Assembly (NCBI GenBank): GCA_019635715.1
Contig: JAHBYY010000046.1
Location: 1 to 37,671, forward strand
Direction: 5' to 3'
Source of the DNA: Rhizobiaceae bacterium
GTDB lineage: Bacteria; Pseudomonadota; Alphaproteobacteria; Rhizobiales; Rhizobiaceae
Length of the DNA stretch: 37,671 nucleotides
Shown here: one piece after another, positions 23,820-32,114 of the stretch
Layout: each line of letters starts with the position of its first letter
Numbering within the stretch: the first letter of the stretch is position 1
Position numbers and translations under genes: made by a program
Notes under the pieces: generated by a model
The model's database searches: none
Told to the model about the DNA's origin: nothing
What the model saw: only the letters and a program-made list of their open reading frames with translations

Positions 23820-25487
23820 ATGCCAGACAGCGCAGATATCATCATCGTCAACGGCCGCGTCCGGACGATGGACCCGGACCGTCCGCGTGTCGAGGCGGTG
23901 GCCGCGGCCGGCGGCCGGATCGTCGCGCTGGGCGACAACGCCTCGATCCACGACCTGGCAGGGCCGACGACCCGCGTCATCGACGCCGGCGGCGCGTCGG
24001 TCTTGCCGGGTTTCATCGAGGGGCACATGCACCTGTTCTCCGGCGCGGCCGAACTGGCGCACCTGCAGCTTCATGGCGTCCACGGCTTCGAGGCGCTGGA
24101 GACTGCGGCGCGCATCTACGCCGCGCTCAATCCGGACCGGCCGCTGGTGCTCGGGCAGAGCGCCGACTACACGATCCTCGGGGTCGGCAGGTCCGTCACC
24201 CGCCACGACCTTGACCGCATCCTGCCCGACCGGCCGTTCGCGCTGGCGGCGGCCGACCATCATACGATGTGGGCCAACACGAAAGCCCTGGAAGCTGCCG
24301 GGATCCTGCACGGCAAGGCCGTCGGACCCGGCAACGAGGTCGTCATGGGCAGCGACGGCCGCGCCGCCGGCGAACTGCGCGAGGGCGAAGCGTTCGGGCC
24401 GGTTCTGGCGCTGGCCAGGGAGGAGCGCTGCCGGCTCGGCCTTTCGACAGGCGGCGAGCCGGATCCGATGCCGACGCCGGCCGAACGCGACGGCGACCGG
24501 GCGATCATGCGGCGTGGCCTCGACTGGTGCGCCCGCCACGGCATCACCTCGATCCACAACATGGACGGCAATCTCTACCAGCTCGAACTGCTGTCCGAGA
24601 TCGAGGCTGCCGGCGACCTCGCCTGCCGCGTCAAGATCCCCTTCCACTTCAAGAATTTCATGGACCTGTCCGATCTGGAGAAGGCGAGCCGCATGGCCGG
24701 GAGCTACCGCTCGGAATGGCTGAGCTCCGGCATGGTCAAGATGTTCTACGACGGCGTGCTCGATTCCTGGACAGCCGTCATGCTCGAGGACTATGCCGAC
24801 CGGCCGGGCTGGCGCGGCGAACCGCTGTTCTCGCCTGAACGTTTCGCCGAGATCGCCACCGAGATCGACCGGCGCGGCCTGCAGATCGCGGTTCATGCGA
24901 TCGGCGACGGCGCGGTGCGCGCCGTGCTCGACGGCTACGAGGCGGCGGCGAAGGCCAACGGCCGGCGCGACAGCCGCCACCGCATCGAGCATATCGAACT
25001 GACGACGCAGGCCGACATCGCGCGCTTCGCGCCGCTCGGCGTCATCGCCTCGATGCAGCCCGCCCATCCGCCGGGCGGCGGCGGCTTTCCGATGGAGCCG
25101 ACCGTCTCGCGCATCGGCCGGGCCCGCTGGGCCGACGCCTACCCCGTCCGAACGCTGCAACAGGCCGGAGCATCCATCGTCTTCGCCTCCGACTGGCCGG
25201 TCGCGCCCATCGACCCGCTGCTCGGCATGCGCTGCGCCGTCGAGCGGACACCGTGGGCCGAGGCATTGCCGTCGCAGAACCTCACGCTCGACCAGGCGAT
25301 CGCCGCCTACACATCCGGCGGCGCCTACGCCGAATTCGCCGAGCACCGCAAGGGCCGGCTGCGACCGGGCTATCTCGCCGACATCGTCGTCCTCGACGCG
25401 GATATCGACAGCGTCGAGACGGAGCGCCTCAACGAGGTGTCGCCGCGCTTCACCATATGCGGCGGGCGGATCACCTTCGCTGCCTGA
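23820..25487 (+). CDS. YtcJ-like metal-dependent amidohydrolase (Amidohydro_3)
   Basis: Probably hydrolyses an amide or related C-N bond in the cytoplasm. It has 555 aa; ATG 23820 follows GAGGGAG. The N-terminal beta-sandwich strand (IIIVNGRVRTMDPDRPRVEA) is followed by the first metal motif, His69 and His71 in PGFIEGHMHLFSG. The TIM barrel continues with SIHNMDG, His359 in VHAIGDGAVRAV, His391 in RHRIEHIEL and the catalytic-type Asp458 in FASDWPVAPIDPLLGM. The C-terminus returns to the sandwich (GYLADIVVLDADI). Family members include formamidases and exoenzyme-regulatory amidohydrolases; the substrate cannot be named. It is the first gene of the run leading to potABCD, separated from potA by 132 nt with two small hairpins, and is divergent from the polyamine deacylase. 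Confidence 0.9.
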   Translation: MPDSADIIIVNGRVRTMDPDRPRVEAVAAAGGRIVALGDNASIHDLAGPTTRVIDAGGASVLPGFIEGHMHLFSGAAELAHLQLHGVHGFEALETAARIYAALNPDRPLVLGQSADYTILGVGRSVTRHDLDRILPDRPFALAAADHHTMWANTKALEAAGILHGKAVGPGNEVVMGSDGRAAGELREGEAFGPVLALAREERCRLGLSTGGEPDPMPTPAERDGDRAIMRRGLDWCARHGITSIHNMDGNLYQLELLSEIEAAGDLACRVKIPFHFKNFMDLSDLEKASRMAGSYRSEWLSSGMVKMFYDGVLDSWTAVMLEDYADRPGWRGEPLFSPERFAEIATEIDRRGLQIAVHAIGDGAVRAVLDGYEAAAKANGRRDSRHRIEHIELTTQADIARFAPLGVIASMQPAHPPGGGGFPMEPTVSRIGRARWADAYPVRTLQQAGASIVFASDWPVAPIDPLLGMRCAVERTPWAEALPSQNLTLDQAIAAYTSGGAYAEFAEHRKGRLRPGYLADIVVLDADIDSVETERLNEVSPRFTICGGRITFAA

Positions 25488-25513
25488 CCGCAGCCGCCAA
25501 CGGCGGCGCCAGC

Positions 25514-25555
25514 CTTGAATCCCGATTCAAGTCGGTTGCCAAGCCCTTCGGCTTG
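25514..25555. promoter_or_regulatory. Two adjacent hairpins ahead of potA: candidate operator or attenuator
   Basis: CTTGAATC-CC-GATTCAAG (25514-25531) is an 18-bp palindrome with perfect 8-bp arms. CAAGCC-CTTC-GGCTTG (25540-25555) is a 6-bp stem with a tetraloop-sized loop. They lie 27 nt after the amidohydrolase stop and end 64 nt before the potA start. The first has the symmetry of a dimeric repressor site; the second that of an RNA hairpin. Function is inferred. Confidence 0.45.
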
Positions 25556-25619
25556 TGCTCGAAATTGCCGTGGGGAACGTCGGCCGCCAATGAGCCGATC
25601 CGAAACATGAGGCGTGTGC

Positions 25620-26714
25620 GTGCCGGAAAAGCCGGACAGGAACGCGATCGAAGTCCGCAATGTCAGCAAGCTCTTCGGCAGTGGCAGCGCTCAGTTCGCC
25701 GCCCTGGATCGGGTGTCCGTCAACATCCGCGAGAACGAGTTCTTCACGCTGCTGGGTCCGTCCGGCTGCGGCAAGACCACGCTGCTCAGGCTGATCGCCG
25801 GCTTCGACTATCCGACCGAGGGCGAGATCTTTCTCTATGGCAAGGACATCGCCGTGCTGCCGCCGTTCAATCGGCCGGTGAACACCGTCTTCCAGAGCTA
25901 TGCGCTGTTTCCGCACATGACGGTGGCGCAAAACATCGGTTTCGGCCTCGAAATGCTCGGCAAGCCGAAGGCCGAAGTCGCGGCGCGCGTCGCCCAGATG
26001 CTGAAGCTTGTGCGCATGGAGGCGCTTGCGGAACGTCGTACCAGCCAGATCTCCGGCGGCCAGCAGCAGCGCGTCGCACTTGCCAGGGCCCTCGCGCCGC
26101 AGCCGAGGGTGCTGCTGCTCGACGAACCGCTGTCGGCGCTCGACTACAAGCTGCGCAAGGAGATGCAGATCGAGCTGAAGACGCTGCAGCACGAGACCGG
26201 CATCACCTTCATCTTCGTCACCCACGACCAGGAAGAGGCGCTGACGATGTCGGATCGCATCGCCGTCATGTCGGCGGGCAGGATCCTGCAGGTCGGAAGT
26301 CCGTGGGACATCTATGACAAGCCGGCCGAGCGCTTCGTCGCCGACTTCATCGGCGAGAGCAATTTCCTGAAGGGGACCGTCAGCGACATCCAGGCCGGCA
26401 CGGGCCAGGTCCGCCTGTCGTCCGGCGCGGTGATCAGGGCGACGCTCGCCGAGGGCTTCACACCGGGCGGCGAGGCCACCGTCATCGTCCGGCCGGAGCA
26501 TGCCCGCGCCGTCGCCTCCGGCGGTCAGTTGTCCGGCACGGTGGAGACCGTCGTCTATTTCGGCACGGACACGCATATTCACATCCGGCTCGACGGAGGC
26601 GAGCTCTTCACGGTCCGCCAGCAGAACGCACGCAGCCGGTCATGCGGTTTCGAGGTCGGCGACCGTGCCGGCATCGAGATCGCGGACGACGGCGCGCAGG
26701 TCCTGAGGGACTGA
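25620..26714 (+). CDS. potA: Spermidine/putrescine-type ABC transporter ATP-binding protein
   Basis: ATPase that energises uptake through the two permeases downstream. It has 364 aa. The GTG at 25620 is taken as the start because GAGG is 7 nt upstream; an in-frame GTG at 25614 is too close to it. Walker [10 protein letters not shown] is at about 46-54, signature ISGGQQQR at about 144-151, Walker [12 protein letters not shown] from about 165, and the switch His in [15 protein letters not shown]. The C-terminal TOBE_2 domain (about 265-364) includes VIVRPEHAR and [12 protein letters not shown], as in PotA/PotG. It is followed two bases later by the first permease gene, so translation is likely coupled. 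Confidence 0.94.
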   Translation: MPEKPDRNAIEVRNVSKLFGSGSAQFAALDRVSVNIRENEFFTLLGPSGCGKTTLLRLIAGFDYPTEGEIFLYGKDIAVLPPFNRPVNTVFQSYALFPHMTVAQNIGFGLEMLGKPKAEVAARVAQMLKLVRMEALAERRTSQISGGQQQRVALARALAPQPRVLLLDEPLSALDYKLRKEMQIELKTLQHETGITFIFVTHDQEEALTMSDRIAVMSAGRILQVGSPWDIYDKPAERFVADFIGESNFLKGTVSDIQAGTGQVRLSSGAVIRATLAEGFTPGGEATVIVRPEHARAVASGGQLSGTVETVVYFGTDTHIHIRLDGGELFTVRQQNARSRSCGFEVGDRAGIEIADDGAQVLRD

Positions 26715-26716
26715 TC

Positions 26717-27634
26717 GTGGCTCTCAACGGACTCCAGCTCAGCCGGCGCAGGGACGTTCGCAAGCGGTGGCTGCTGTCCGCGCCGGCCCTTCTCATCATC
26801 TTCGTCGCCGCCATAGGCCCGCTCTTCGTCATGCTGGCCTATTCCTTCATGCTGAAGGGCGACTACGGCGACGTGAAGTTCGGCATCTTCTCGCTCGACG
26901 GCTGGACCTCGGTGCTGTTCCAGCGCGACATCTTCGACGACACGCTGGGCCTGGCGGACGCGCACCTGACCATCCTGTGGCGTTCGGTGAAACTGTCCCT
27001 CTACACCACCGTCGTGACGCTGATCCTCGGCTTCCCGACCGCCTATTTCATCTCGACGCGGCCGCCGCTCAGCCGCGACATCTGGGTCTTTCTCGTCACC
27101 ATCCCGTTCTGGACGAACCTGCTCATCCGCACCTTCGCCATGCAGCAGGTCATCCGCAACGAAGGCATCGTCAATTCGGTGCTGACCGGCCTCGGCATCA
27201 TCGATCAGCCGCTGCAGATCATGCACACCGACACCGCGATCCTGCTCGGCATGGTCTATGTCTACCTGCCGCTGATGGTGCTGCCGCTCTACGCCAGCAT
27301 GGAGAAGCTCGACTTCCGCCTGATCGAGGCGGGCTACGATCTCTACGCCAGCCGCCTGAAGGTGCTGTGGCGCATCATCATCCCGCTGGTGAAACCCGGC
27401 ATCATCGCCGGCTCCATCCTGGTCTTCATCCCGTCGCTCGGCGCCTATGTCATCCCGCGCATCCTCGGCGGCGGCAAGAACATGATGCTGGGCAATCTGA
27501 TCGAGCTGCAGTTCGGCGCCGGCCGCAACTGGCCACTGGGCGCCGCCATCTCGATCGCCCTGATGGTGCTGGTGATGATCGCGCTGCTCTTCTACGTGCG
27601 CAACGCCTCGCGCTCGGGGGCCGGCCATGGCTAG
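26717..27634 (+). CDS. potB: Polyamine-type ABC transporter permease, PotB-like
   Basis: Inner-membrane permease of 305 aa. The GTG at 26717 is the start, with GAGGGA six bases upstream, inside the tail of potA; the longer frame upstream overlaps potA and is GC-rich noise. Hydrophobic spans occur at about 20-42, 90-115, 125-145, 170-200, 225-250 and 275-300, matching the six-span PotB/PotH plan. The EAA-type cytoplasmic loop EAGYDLYASRLKVLWRII, with IPLVKPG after it, is well preserved. The last codons overlap the next permease by 8 nt, typical of paired permeases. It works with PotC, PotA and the binding protein encoded in the same run. Confidence 0.93.
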   Translation: MALNGLQLSRRRDVRKRWLLSAPALLIIFVAAIGPLFVMLAYSFMLKGDYGDVKFGIFSLDGWTSVLFQRDIFDDTLGLADAHLTILWRSVKLSLYTTVVTLILGFPTAYFISTRPPLSRDIWVFLVTIPFWTNLLIRTFAMQQVIRNEGIVNSVLTGLGIIDQPLQIMHTDTAILLGMVYVYLPLMVLPLYASMEKLDFRLIEAGYDLYASRLKVLWRIIIPLVKPGIIAGSILVFIPSLGAYVIPRILGGGKNMMLGNLIELQFGAGRNWPLGAAISIALMVLVMIALLFYVRNASRSGAGHG

Positions 27635-28430
27635 GCGGACCTTCGACATCAGGGCCCAGCCGGGCTTCGGGCTGCTCGCGCTGTTCACCTTCTTCGCGCT
27701 CTACCTGCCGATCGCAGCGCTCGTCGCATACTCCTTCAATTCCGCCGATTCCCTGTCCCGCTGGGACGGACTGTCGCTGCGCTGGTTCATTTCAGCCTGG
27801 CAGAACTCCAACGTTCAGGACGCCGCCATCCGGTCGCTGGTGCTGGCGCTCTGGGCCGCGACGCTCGCCACCATCGTCGCCACCATGGCCGCACTCGCCA
27901 CCACCCGCACCGAGCCCTATCGCGGCCTGACGTTCAAATACGCCTTCATCAACCAGCCGCTGATGGTGCCGGAGATCGTCACGGCGGTGGCGCTGCTGAT
28001 CGTCTTCTCGCGGGTCAAGGTCTGGACCGGCTATTCCGGCATGGGCTACCTCGTCCTGGCGCACACCGCCTTCTGCATTCCATTCGCCTATCTGCCGATC
28101 CGCGCCCGGCTGGAAAGCATGGACCTGACGCTGGAGCGGGCCGCCGCCGACCTCTACGCCACGCCGTGGCAGGCGTTCCGCCGCGTGACGCTGCCGCTGC
28201 TCAGGCCCGCGGTCATCGCCGGCTTCATGCTGGCCTTCGTCATCTCGCTCGACGACGTCGTCATCACCGAATTCGTCAAGTCGGGCGGCCAGGACACGCT
28301 GCCCACCTACATGCTCGGCCAGTTGAGGCGCGAGACGACGCCCGAAGTCAACGCCATCGCAACGCTGTTCCTGGCCCTGTCGGTGCTGCTCGTCACCGTT
28401 TTCTTCTTCGTCAACCGGCGCAAGCCATGA
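27627..28430 (+). CDS. potC: Polyamine-type ABC transporter permease, PotC-like
   Basis: Second inner-membrane permease, 267 aa, starting at an ATG that overlaps potB. The first span (LALFTFFALYLPIAALVAYS) and the periplasmic WDGLSLRWFISAWQNS are characteristic of PotC/PotI. The EAA loop reads AAADLYATPWQAFRRVTLPL, followed by a span with SLDDVVITEF, another family landmark. The TGA stop overlaps an ATG (ATGA at 28427-28430) that could begin a 15-residue longer binding protein, but the better ribosome binding site favours the ATG at 28460. Confidence 0.93.
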   Translation: MARRTFDIRAQPGFGLLALFTFFALYLPIAALVAYSFNSADSLSRWDGLSLRWFISAWQNSNVQDAAIRSLVLALWAATLATIVATMAALATTRTEPYRGLTFKYAFINQPLMVPEIVTAVALLIVFSRVKVWTGYSGMGYLVLAHTAFCIPFAYLPIRARLESMDLTLERAAADLYATPWQAFRRVTLPLLRPAVIAGFMLAFVISLDDVVITEFVKSGGQDTLPTYMLGQLRRETTPEVNAIATLFLALSVLLVTVFFFVNRRKP

Positions 28431-28459
28431 ACCACCAGCCAAGCCAATGGAGACCTGCC

Positions 28460-29494
28460 ATGAACTGGAAGACAACGGCCGCGACGACGGCCATGATGGT
28501 GCTGGCCCTCGCCGGGAGCGCCGCGGCCGATGGTGAACTCAACATCTTCAACTGGGGCGACTACACCAACCCCGAGCTGATCAAGAAGTTCGAGGCCGCC
28601 CACAACGTCAAGGTGACCATCACCGACTACGATTCCAACGATACGGCGCTGGCCAAGGTGCGCGCCGGAGGCCACGGCTTCGACATCGTCGTGCCGTCCG
28701 CCAACTACGTGCCGATCTGGGTGAAGGAAGACCTCCTGCTGGAATCGCGCCCCGACGAGATGGAGAACTTCAAGAACGTAGACCCGCGCTGGGTCGATGT
28801 CAGTTGGGATCCCGGCCGCCACTACACCGTGCCGTGGCAGTGGGGTCTGTCCGGCATCGGCGTCAACACCAAGGTCTATGGCGGCGACATCAACACCTCA
28901 GCCATCTGGCTCGACCCGCCGGCCGAACTCGTCGGCAAGATCAATGTCGAGCCCGAGATGACCGACGTCATGTTCGCCACCATCAAGTATTTCGGCGGCG
29001 ACTGGTGCACCAAGGATCTCGAGCTTCTCAAGAAGGTGCGCGACAAGCTGACCGAGGCCAAGCCGAAATGGCTGGCCATGGATTACAGCGTCACCGAAAA
29101 GCTGCCGGCCGGCGACTACTCCGCCGTCTACTACTGGAACGGCGCCATCCTGCGCTCGCGCCTGAAGAACGCCGACATCAAGTTCGGCTACCCGAAGGAA
29201 GGCTATCCGCTGTTCATGGACTCGGTCGCGATCCTGAAGGACGCCAAGAACGTCGAGAACGCCAAGCTCTTCCAGAACTTCATCATGGATCCGGAGAACG
29301 CCGCGCTGATCTCGGCCTTCGCCAAATATTCCAACGGCATCAAGGGCTCGGAACAGTTCCTGCCCGCGGACATGAAGGACGCGCCGGAACTCGTCGCGCC
29401 GCCTGAGTTCGAGAAGGCTGGCGAATTCCTCACCACCTGCGAGCCCGACGTACAGGAACTGTATACCCGCATCTGGACCGAACTGCAGAAGTAG
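28460..29494 (+). CDS. potD: Polyamine-type ABC transporter substrate-binding protein, PotD/PotF-like
   Basis: Periplasmic binding protein that should capture a polyamine or related amine for PotABC; 344 aa. GGAG lies about 8 nt before the ATG at 28460. A Sec signal covers about 1-23 (MMVLALAGSAAA then DGELNIFNW). Family features are visible: LNIFNWGDYTNPELIKKFE at the mature N-terminus, DIVVPSANYVPIWVKEDLL, VPWQWGLSGIGVN and YYWNGAILRS. The aromatic and acidic residues expected of an amine pocket are plausible, but the ligand is not established. It is placed last in the operon. A strong hairpin follows 62 nt after the stop and may mark the 3' end. Confidence 0.92.
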   Translation: MNWKTTAATTAMMVLALAGSAAADGELNIFNWGDYTNPELIKKFEAAHNVKVTITDYDSNDTALAKVRAGGHGFDIVVPSANYVPIWVKEDLLLESRPDEMENFKNVDPRWVDVSWDPGRHYTVPWQWGLSGIGVNTKVYGGDINTSAIWLDPPAELVGKINVEPEMTDVMFATIKYFGGDWCTKDLELLKKVRDKLTEAKPKWLAMDYSVTEKLPAGDYSAVYYWNGAILRSRLKNADIKFGYPKEGYPLFMDSVAILKDAKNVENAKLFQNFIMDPENAALISAFAKYSNGIKGSEQFLPADMKDAPELVAPPEFEKAGEFLTTCEPDVQELYTRIWTELQK

Positions 29495-29525
29495 TTGGTG
29501 ATTTCTGCAGCGCTTGCTTGAGTTG

Positions 29526-29579
29526 CGGTACCCCCACCCCGGCCCTCCCCACCGGTACCCCCACCCCGGCCCTCCCCAC
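29526..29579 (+). repeat. 27-bp perfect tandem duplication
   Basis: 29526-29552 and 29553-29579 are identical 27-base units containing CGGTACCCCCACCCCGGCCC. The second copy forms part of the left arm of the large hairpin that follows, so the duplication gives that hairpin two alternative partners for its right arm. Confidence 0.9.
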
Positions 29580-29676
29580 AAGGGGGAGGGTGAGCGGTTG
29601 AACGGTTAAGGCAAGACGATCGACTGGACGCGCCACAATTCCCTCCCCCTTGTGGGGAGGGCTAGGGTGGGGGTGT
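29557..29676. terminator. Large RIME-like hairpin after the pot operon
   Basis: Left arm 29557-29590 pairs with right arm 29641-29674/6 with two mismatches, around a 50-nt loop. The core is CCCTCCCCACAAGGGGGAGGG and its complement. It begins 62 nt after the potD stop and ends 35 nt before the first serine hydrolase. It may terminate or stabilise the pot message. No long T-run follows, so intrinsic termination is uncertain. Confidence 0.6.
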
Positions 29677-29710
29677 TCTGAGCGATATTCTTGCCGCTTT
29701 TGGTTTCTCA

Positions 29711-30904
29711 ATGACCTCCTACAAGAACAGCGAACCGCCCCCGCCGATCATGCAAGGGTCGCCGCCGTCACTGGTGCCGCCCCGGCTCGACTGGGATCGC
29801 CCACCATGGAACCGCTGGTCGTTCCAGCATATCCGCGAAATCCTGCCGACCGCCGAGGTCTGGCGCGGCAACGGCCACCGCGCGCGCTTCGACCGCGCCG
29901 AACAGGACCTTGACGGCCTCCGCTTCGACACCGATGCCGGCCCGACCACGCTCGCCGCACACCTCGATGAAAGCTACACCGACGGGATCCTCGTGCTGAA
30001 AAACGGCACGATCGTCGTCGAGCGGTACTTCAACGGCATGACGGAACGGACGCTGCACCTGTCGCAGTCGATGGCCAAGTCCGTCACCGCAACCGTGTTC
30101 GCCATCCTCGCGGGACGCGGCGAGATGGACGCGTCGGCGCAGGTCACCGACTACATGCCGGAACTCGCTGCAACCGGCTGGCGTGGCGCCACGCTGCAGC
30201 AGGTGCTCGACATGACGACCGGCGTGCGCTTCGACGAGAGCTACGAAAACCCCTGTTCCGACATCGGCCAGGTCGACGTCGCCACCGGCTGGAAACCGGT
30301 GCCGCCCGACAGCGATCCCGATTTCCGCTGGCCTTCCCACATGTGGGAGCTCGTTCTCGGCCTCAGGGATGTCGTGCGGCCGCATGGCGAAGCCTTCGAA
30401 TACCGCTCGATCGAGACGGACGTGCTTGCCTTCGCCATGGAACGCGTCACCGGAAAGCGGCTGCCGCAGCTTGTCTCCGAGGAGATCTGGCAGAAGATCG
30501 GCGCCGAGGAGAGTGCTTGCTTCACCGTCGATCCGGCCGGCTATGCCGTCGCCGACGGCGGCTTCAATGCGACGCTGCGCGACTACGGCCGCTTCGGCCA
30601 GTTGGTCCTCGACGGCGGTCGCGGCCTTTTCCCCGCCGCCTTCATCGACGAGACGCGCACGGGTCGGCACGGGCCGCAATACAGCACCAGCATGCCGAAT
30701 GCCGCCTACCGCAACCAGTTCTGGATCGAGGATCCGCTATCCCGCTCGCTGATGTGCCGCGGCGTGTTCGGGCAGCTCATTCACATGAACTTCGACGACG
30801 GGATCGTCGTCGTGAAATTGTCGAGCTGGCCGGACTTCGTCGACCCCGTCCTGTCCAGGGCGACGCTCGCGGCTGTCCGCGCCGTCGCCGAAGAATTGCG
30901 CTGA
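29711..30904 (+). CDS. Serine hydrolase, beta-lactamase fold, 6-aminohexanoate-dimer hydrolase/EstB-like (paralog 1)
   Basis: Cytoplasmic hydrolase of the class C beta-lactamase superfamily expected to cleave an amide or ester; no signal peptide is seen. It has 397 aa. The nucleophile motif is SMAK (Ser120-Lys123) in HLSQSMAKSVTATVF. The second motif is Tyr231-Arg-Ser in FEYRSIETDVLAF, as in 6-aminohexanoate-dimer hydrolases where YxS replaces YxN. FDESYENP near 174-181 supplies the additional Tyr. The C-terminal part has FGQLIHMN and GIVVVKLSSWPDF. The ATG at 29711 has no good ribosome binding site; an ATG at 29750 is an alternative. It is 22 nt upstream of a diverged paralog and downstream of the pot operon, suggesting action on an imported amide. 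Confidence 0.88.
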   Translation: MTSYKNSEPPPPIMQGSPPSLVPPRLDWDRPPWNRWSFQHIREILPTAEVWRGNGHRARFDRAEQDLDGLRFDTDAGPTTLAAHLDESYTDGILVLKNGTIVVERYFNGMTERTLHLSQSMAKSVTATVFAILAGRGEMDASAQVTDYMPELAATGWRGATLQQVLDMTTGVRFDESYENPCSDIGQVDVATGWKPVPPDSDPDFRWPSHMWELVLGLRDVVRPHGEAFEYRSIETDVLAFAMERVTGKRLPQLVSEEIWQKIGAEESACFTVDPAGYAVADGGFNATLRDYGRFGQLVLDGGRGLFPAAFIDETRTGRHGPQYSTSMPNAAYRNQFWIEDPLSRSLMCRGVFGQLIHMNFDDGIVVVKLSSWPDFVDPVLSRATLAAVRAVAEELR

Positions 30905-30926
30905 TCCCTTCCCCGGAGTTTTGGAC

Positions 30927-32096
30927 ATGGCAACCACCCAATTCGAAGCCCGCTATGGTTTTCCACGGCGCGCGGCCGGCCTGTCGAACTGGCGGACGCG
31001 CCCCTACAGCCGCTGGACCTTCCAGAATGTCTCGGAGATCGTCCCGTCCGCATCGGTTTCCGACGATTGTGAAGCCGAGGACCTGGCCGATCCCGGTCGG
31101 CTGCTCGACAGGACCTTCAGCCTGTCCGGCGGCAGCGAGCGCGGCCTCGACTTCCTCGATCGCGCCAGCACCGATTCCCTCGTCGTGATGAAGCGCGGCA
31201 CCTTCGTCGCCGACTGGCACGCGCCGACCGTCGATCCGGCCGCACCCCATCTCGTCTTCTCGATCGGCAAGTCGCTGACCGCGATCGTCGCAGGCACGCT
31301 GATCGACGACGGCGTCCTCGACCCGACCTTGCCCGTATCGCACTACCTTCCAGAAGCCGCCGGATCGGCCTATGCCGATTGCAGCGTCCAGAACGTCCTC
31401 GACATGCGGGTCAGCCTCGATTTCAGCGAGACCTACGAGAACCCGACCGAGAGTTTCCTGCGCTATCGGCGCTCGACGCTCTATAACCCCGGAGACCGGT
31501 CGGAATCCCTGCTGCAGTTCCTGATGTCGCTCGACAAGGCCGACGGCGATCATGGCGGCCCCTTCGCCTATCTCTCGCCCAATACCGACGTGCTCGGCCA
31601 GGTCACCGAACGCGCCTCCGGGGCGCGCTTTCCCGACCTGCTGCGCGAGCGGGTCTGGCGCGCTGTCGGCGCGAAGGGCCGCTGCTTCGTCACCGTCGAC
31701 ATCGAGGGCAGTTCGCGCACCGCGGGCGGCATCTCGCTGACCGCCCGCGACCTCGCCCGCGTCGGCGAGATGATGCGCAATCGGGGCATGGCCGGCAGCC
31801 GGGCGGTGCTGTCGGAACGCTTCGTCAACGATACGACGCGCGATGGCGACACGGCGGCCTGGCTCGCCGGCTCGTTCCCCTATCTGTTCCCGGACGGCGC
31901 CTACCGCAACTGCTGGTACCAGACCGGCTACGCCAGCGGCGCCTTCTGCGCCATCGGCATCCACGGCCAGTGGCTCTACGTCGATCCCGCCAACGAGACG
32001 GTGATCGTCAAGCAGTCGTGCCAGGCCGAGGCGGTCGACGACGCGCTCGACCAGGACTGCCTCGCCTTCTTCCGGCGGATCGCCGAAGCCGCCTGA
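30927..32096 (+). CDS. Serine hydrolase, beta-lactamase fold, 6-aminohexanoate-dimer hydrolase-like (paralog 2)
   Basis: A 389-aa homologue of the preceding gene, with GGAG 8 nt before the ATG at 30927. Catalytic residues fall at the numbers known for NylB-type enzymes: Ser112 and Lys115 in FSIGKSLTAI, Tyr170 in FSETYENP, and Tyr215 in FAYLSPNTDVLGQ. Residues about 181 and 266 (Arg and Ala by straight count) are not the Asp/Asn reported as important for aminohexanoate-dimer hydrolysis in NylB, so a different amide or ester is likely. It is the same size as NylB (392 aa). It is co-transcribed with paralog 1 by spacing, and its stop lies 12 nt from that of the convergent MFS gene. Confidence 0.88.
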   Translation: MATTQFEARYGFPRRAAGLSNWRTRPYSRWTFQNVSEIVPSASVSDDCEAEDLADPGRLLDRTFSLSGGSERGLDFLDRASTDSLVVMKRGTFVADWHAPTVDPAAPHLVFSIGKSLTAIVAGTLIDDGVLDPTLPVSHYLPEAAGSAYADCSVQNVLDMRVSLDFSETYENPTESFLRYRRSTLYNPGDRSESLLQFLMSLDKADGDHGGPFAYLSPNTDVLGQVTERASGARFPDLLRERVWRAVGAKGRCFVTVDIEGSSRTAGGISLTARDLARVGEMMRNRGMAGSRAVLSERFVNDTTRDGDTAAWLAGSFPYLFPDGAYRNCWYQTGYASGAFCAIGIHGQWLYVDPANETVIVKQSCQAEAVDDALDQDCLAFFRRIAEAA

Positions 32097-32114
32097 GCGG
32101 CCCGGCGGTCAGGC
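32091..32114. terminator. Short hairpin spanning both stops of a convergent pair
   Basis: GCCTGA (32091-32096) and TCAGGC (32109-32114) are exact complements around 12 nt and include the stop codons of the hydrolase and the MFS gene. A minimal bidirectional terminator is possible; six base pairs is weak. Confidence 0.25.

Noticed and set aside
28427-28459. Earlier ATG for the binding protein, overlapping the potC stop
   Set aside because: The extra 11 codons would precede the signal peptide and have no ribosome binding site of their own, while GGAG stands just before the ATG at 28460.
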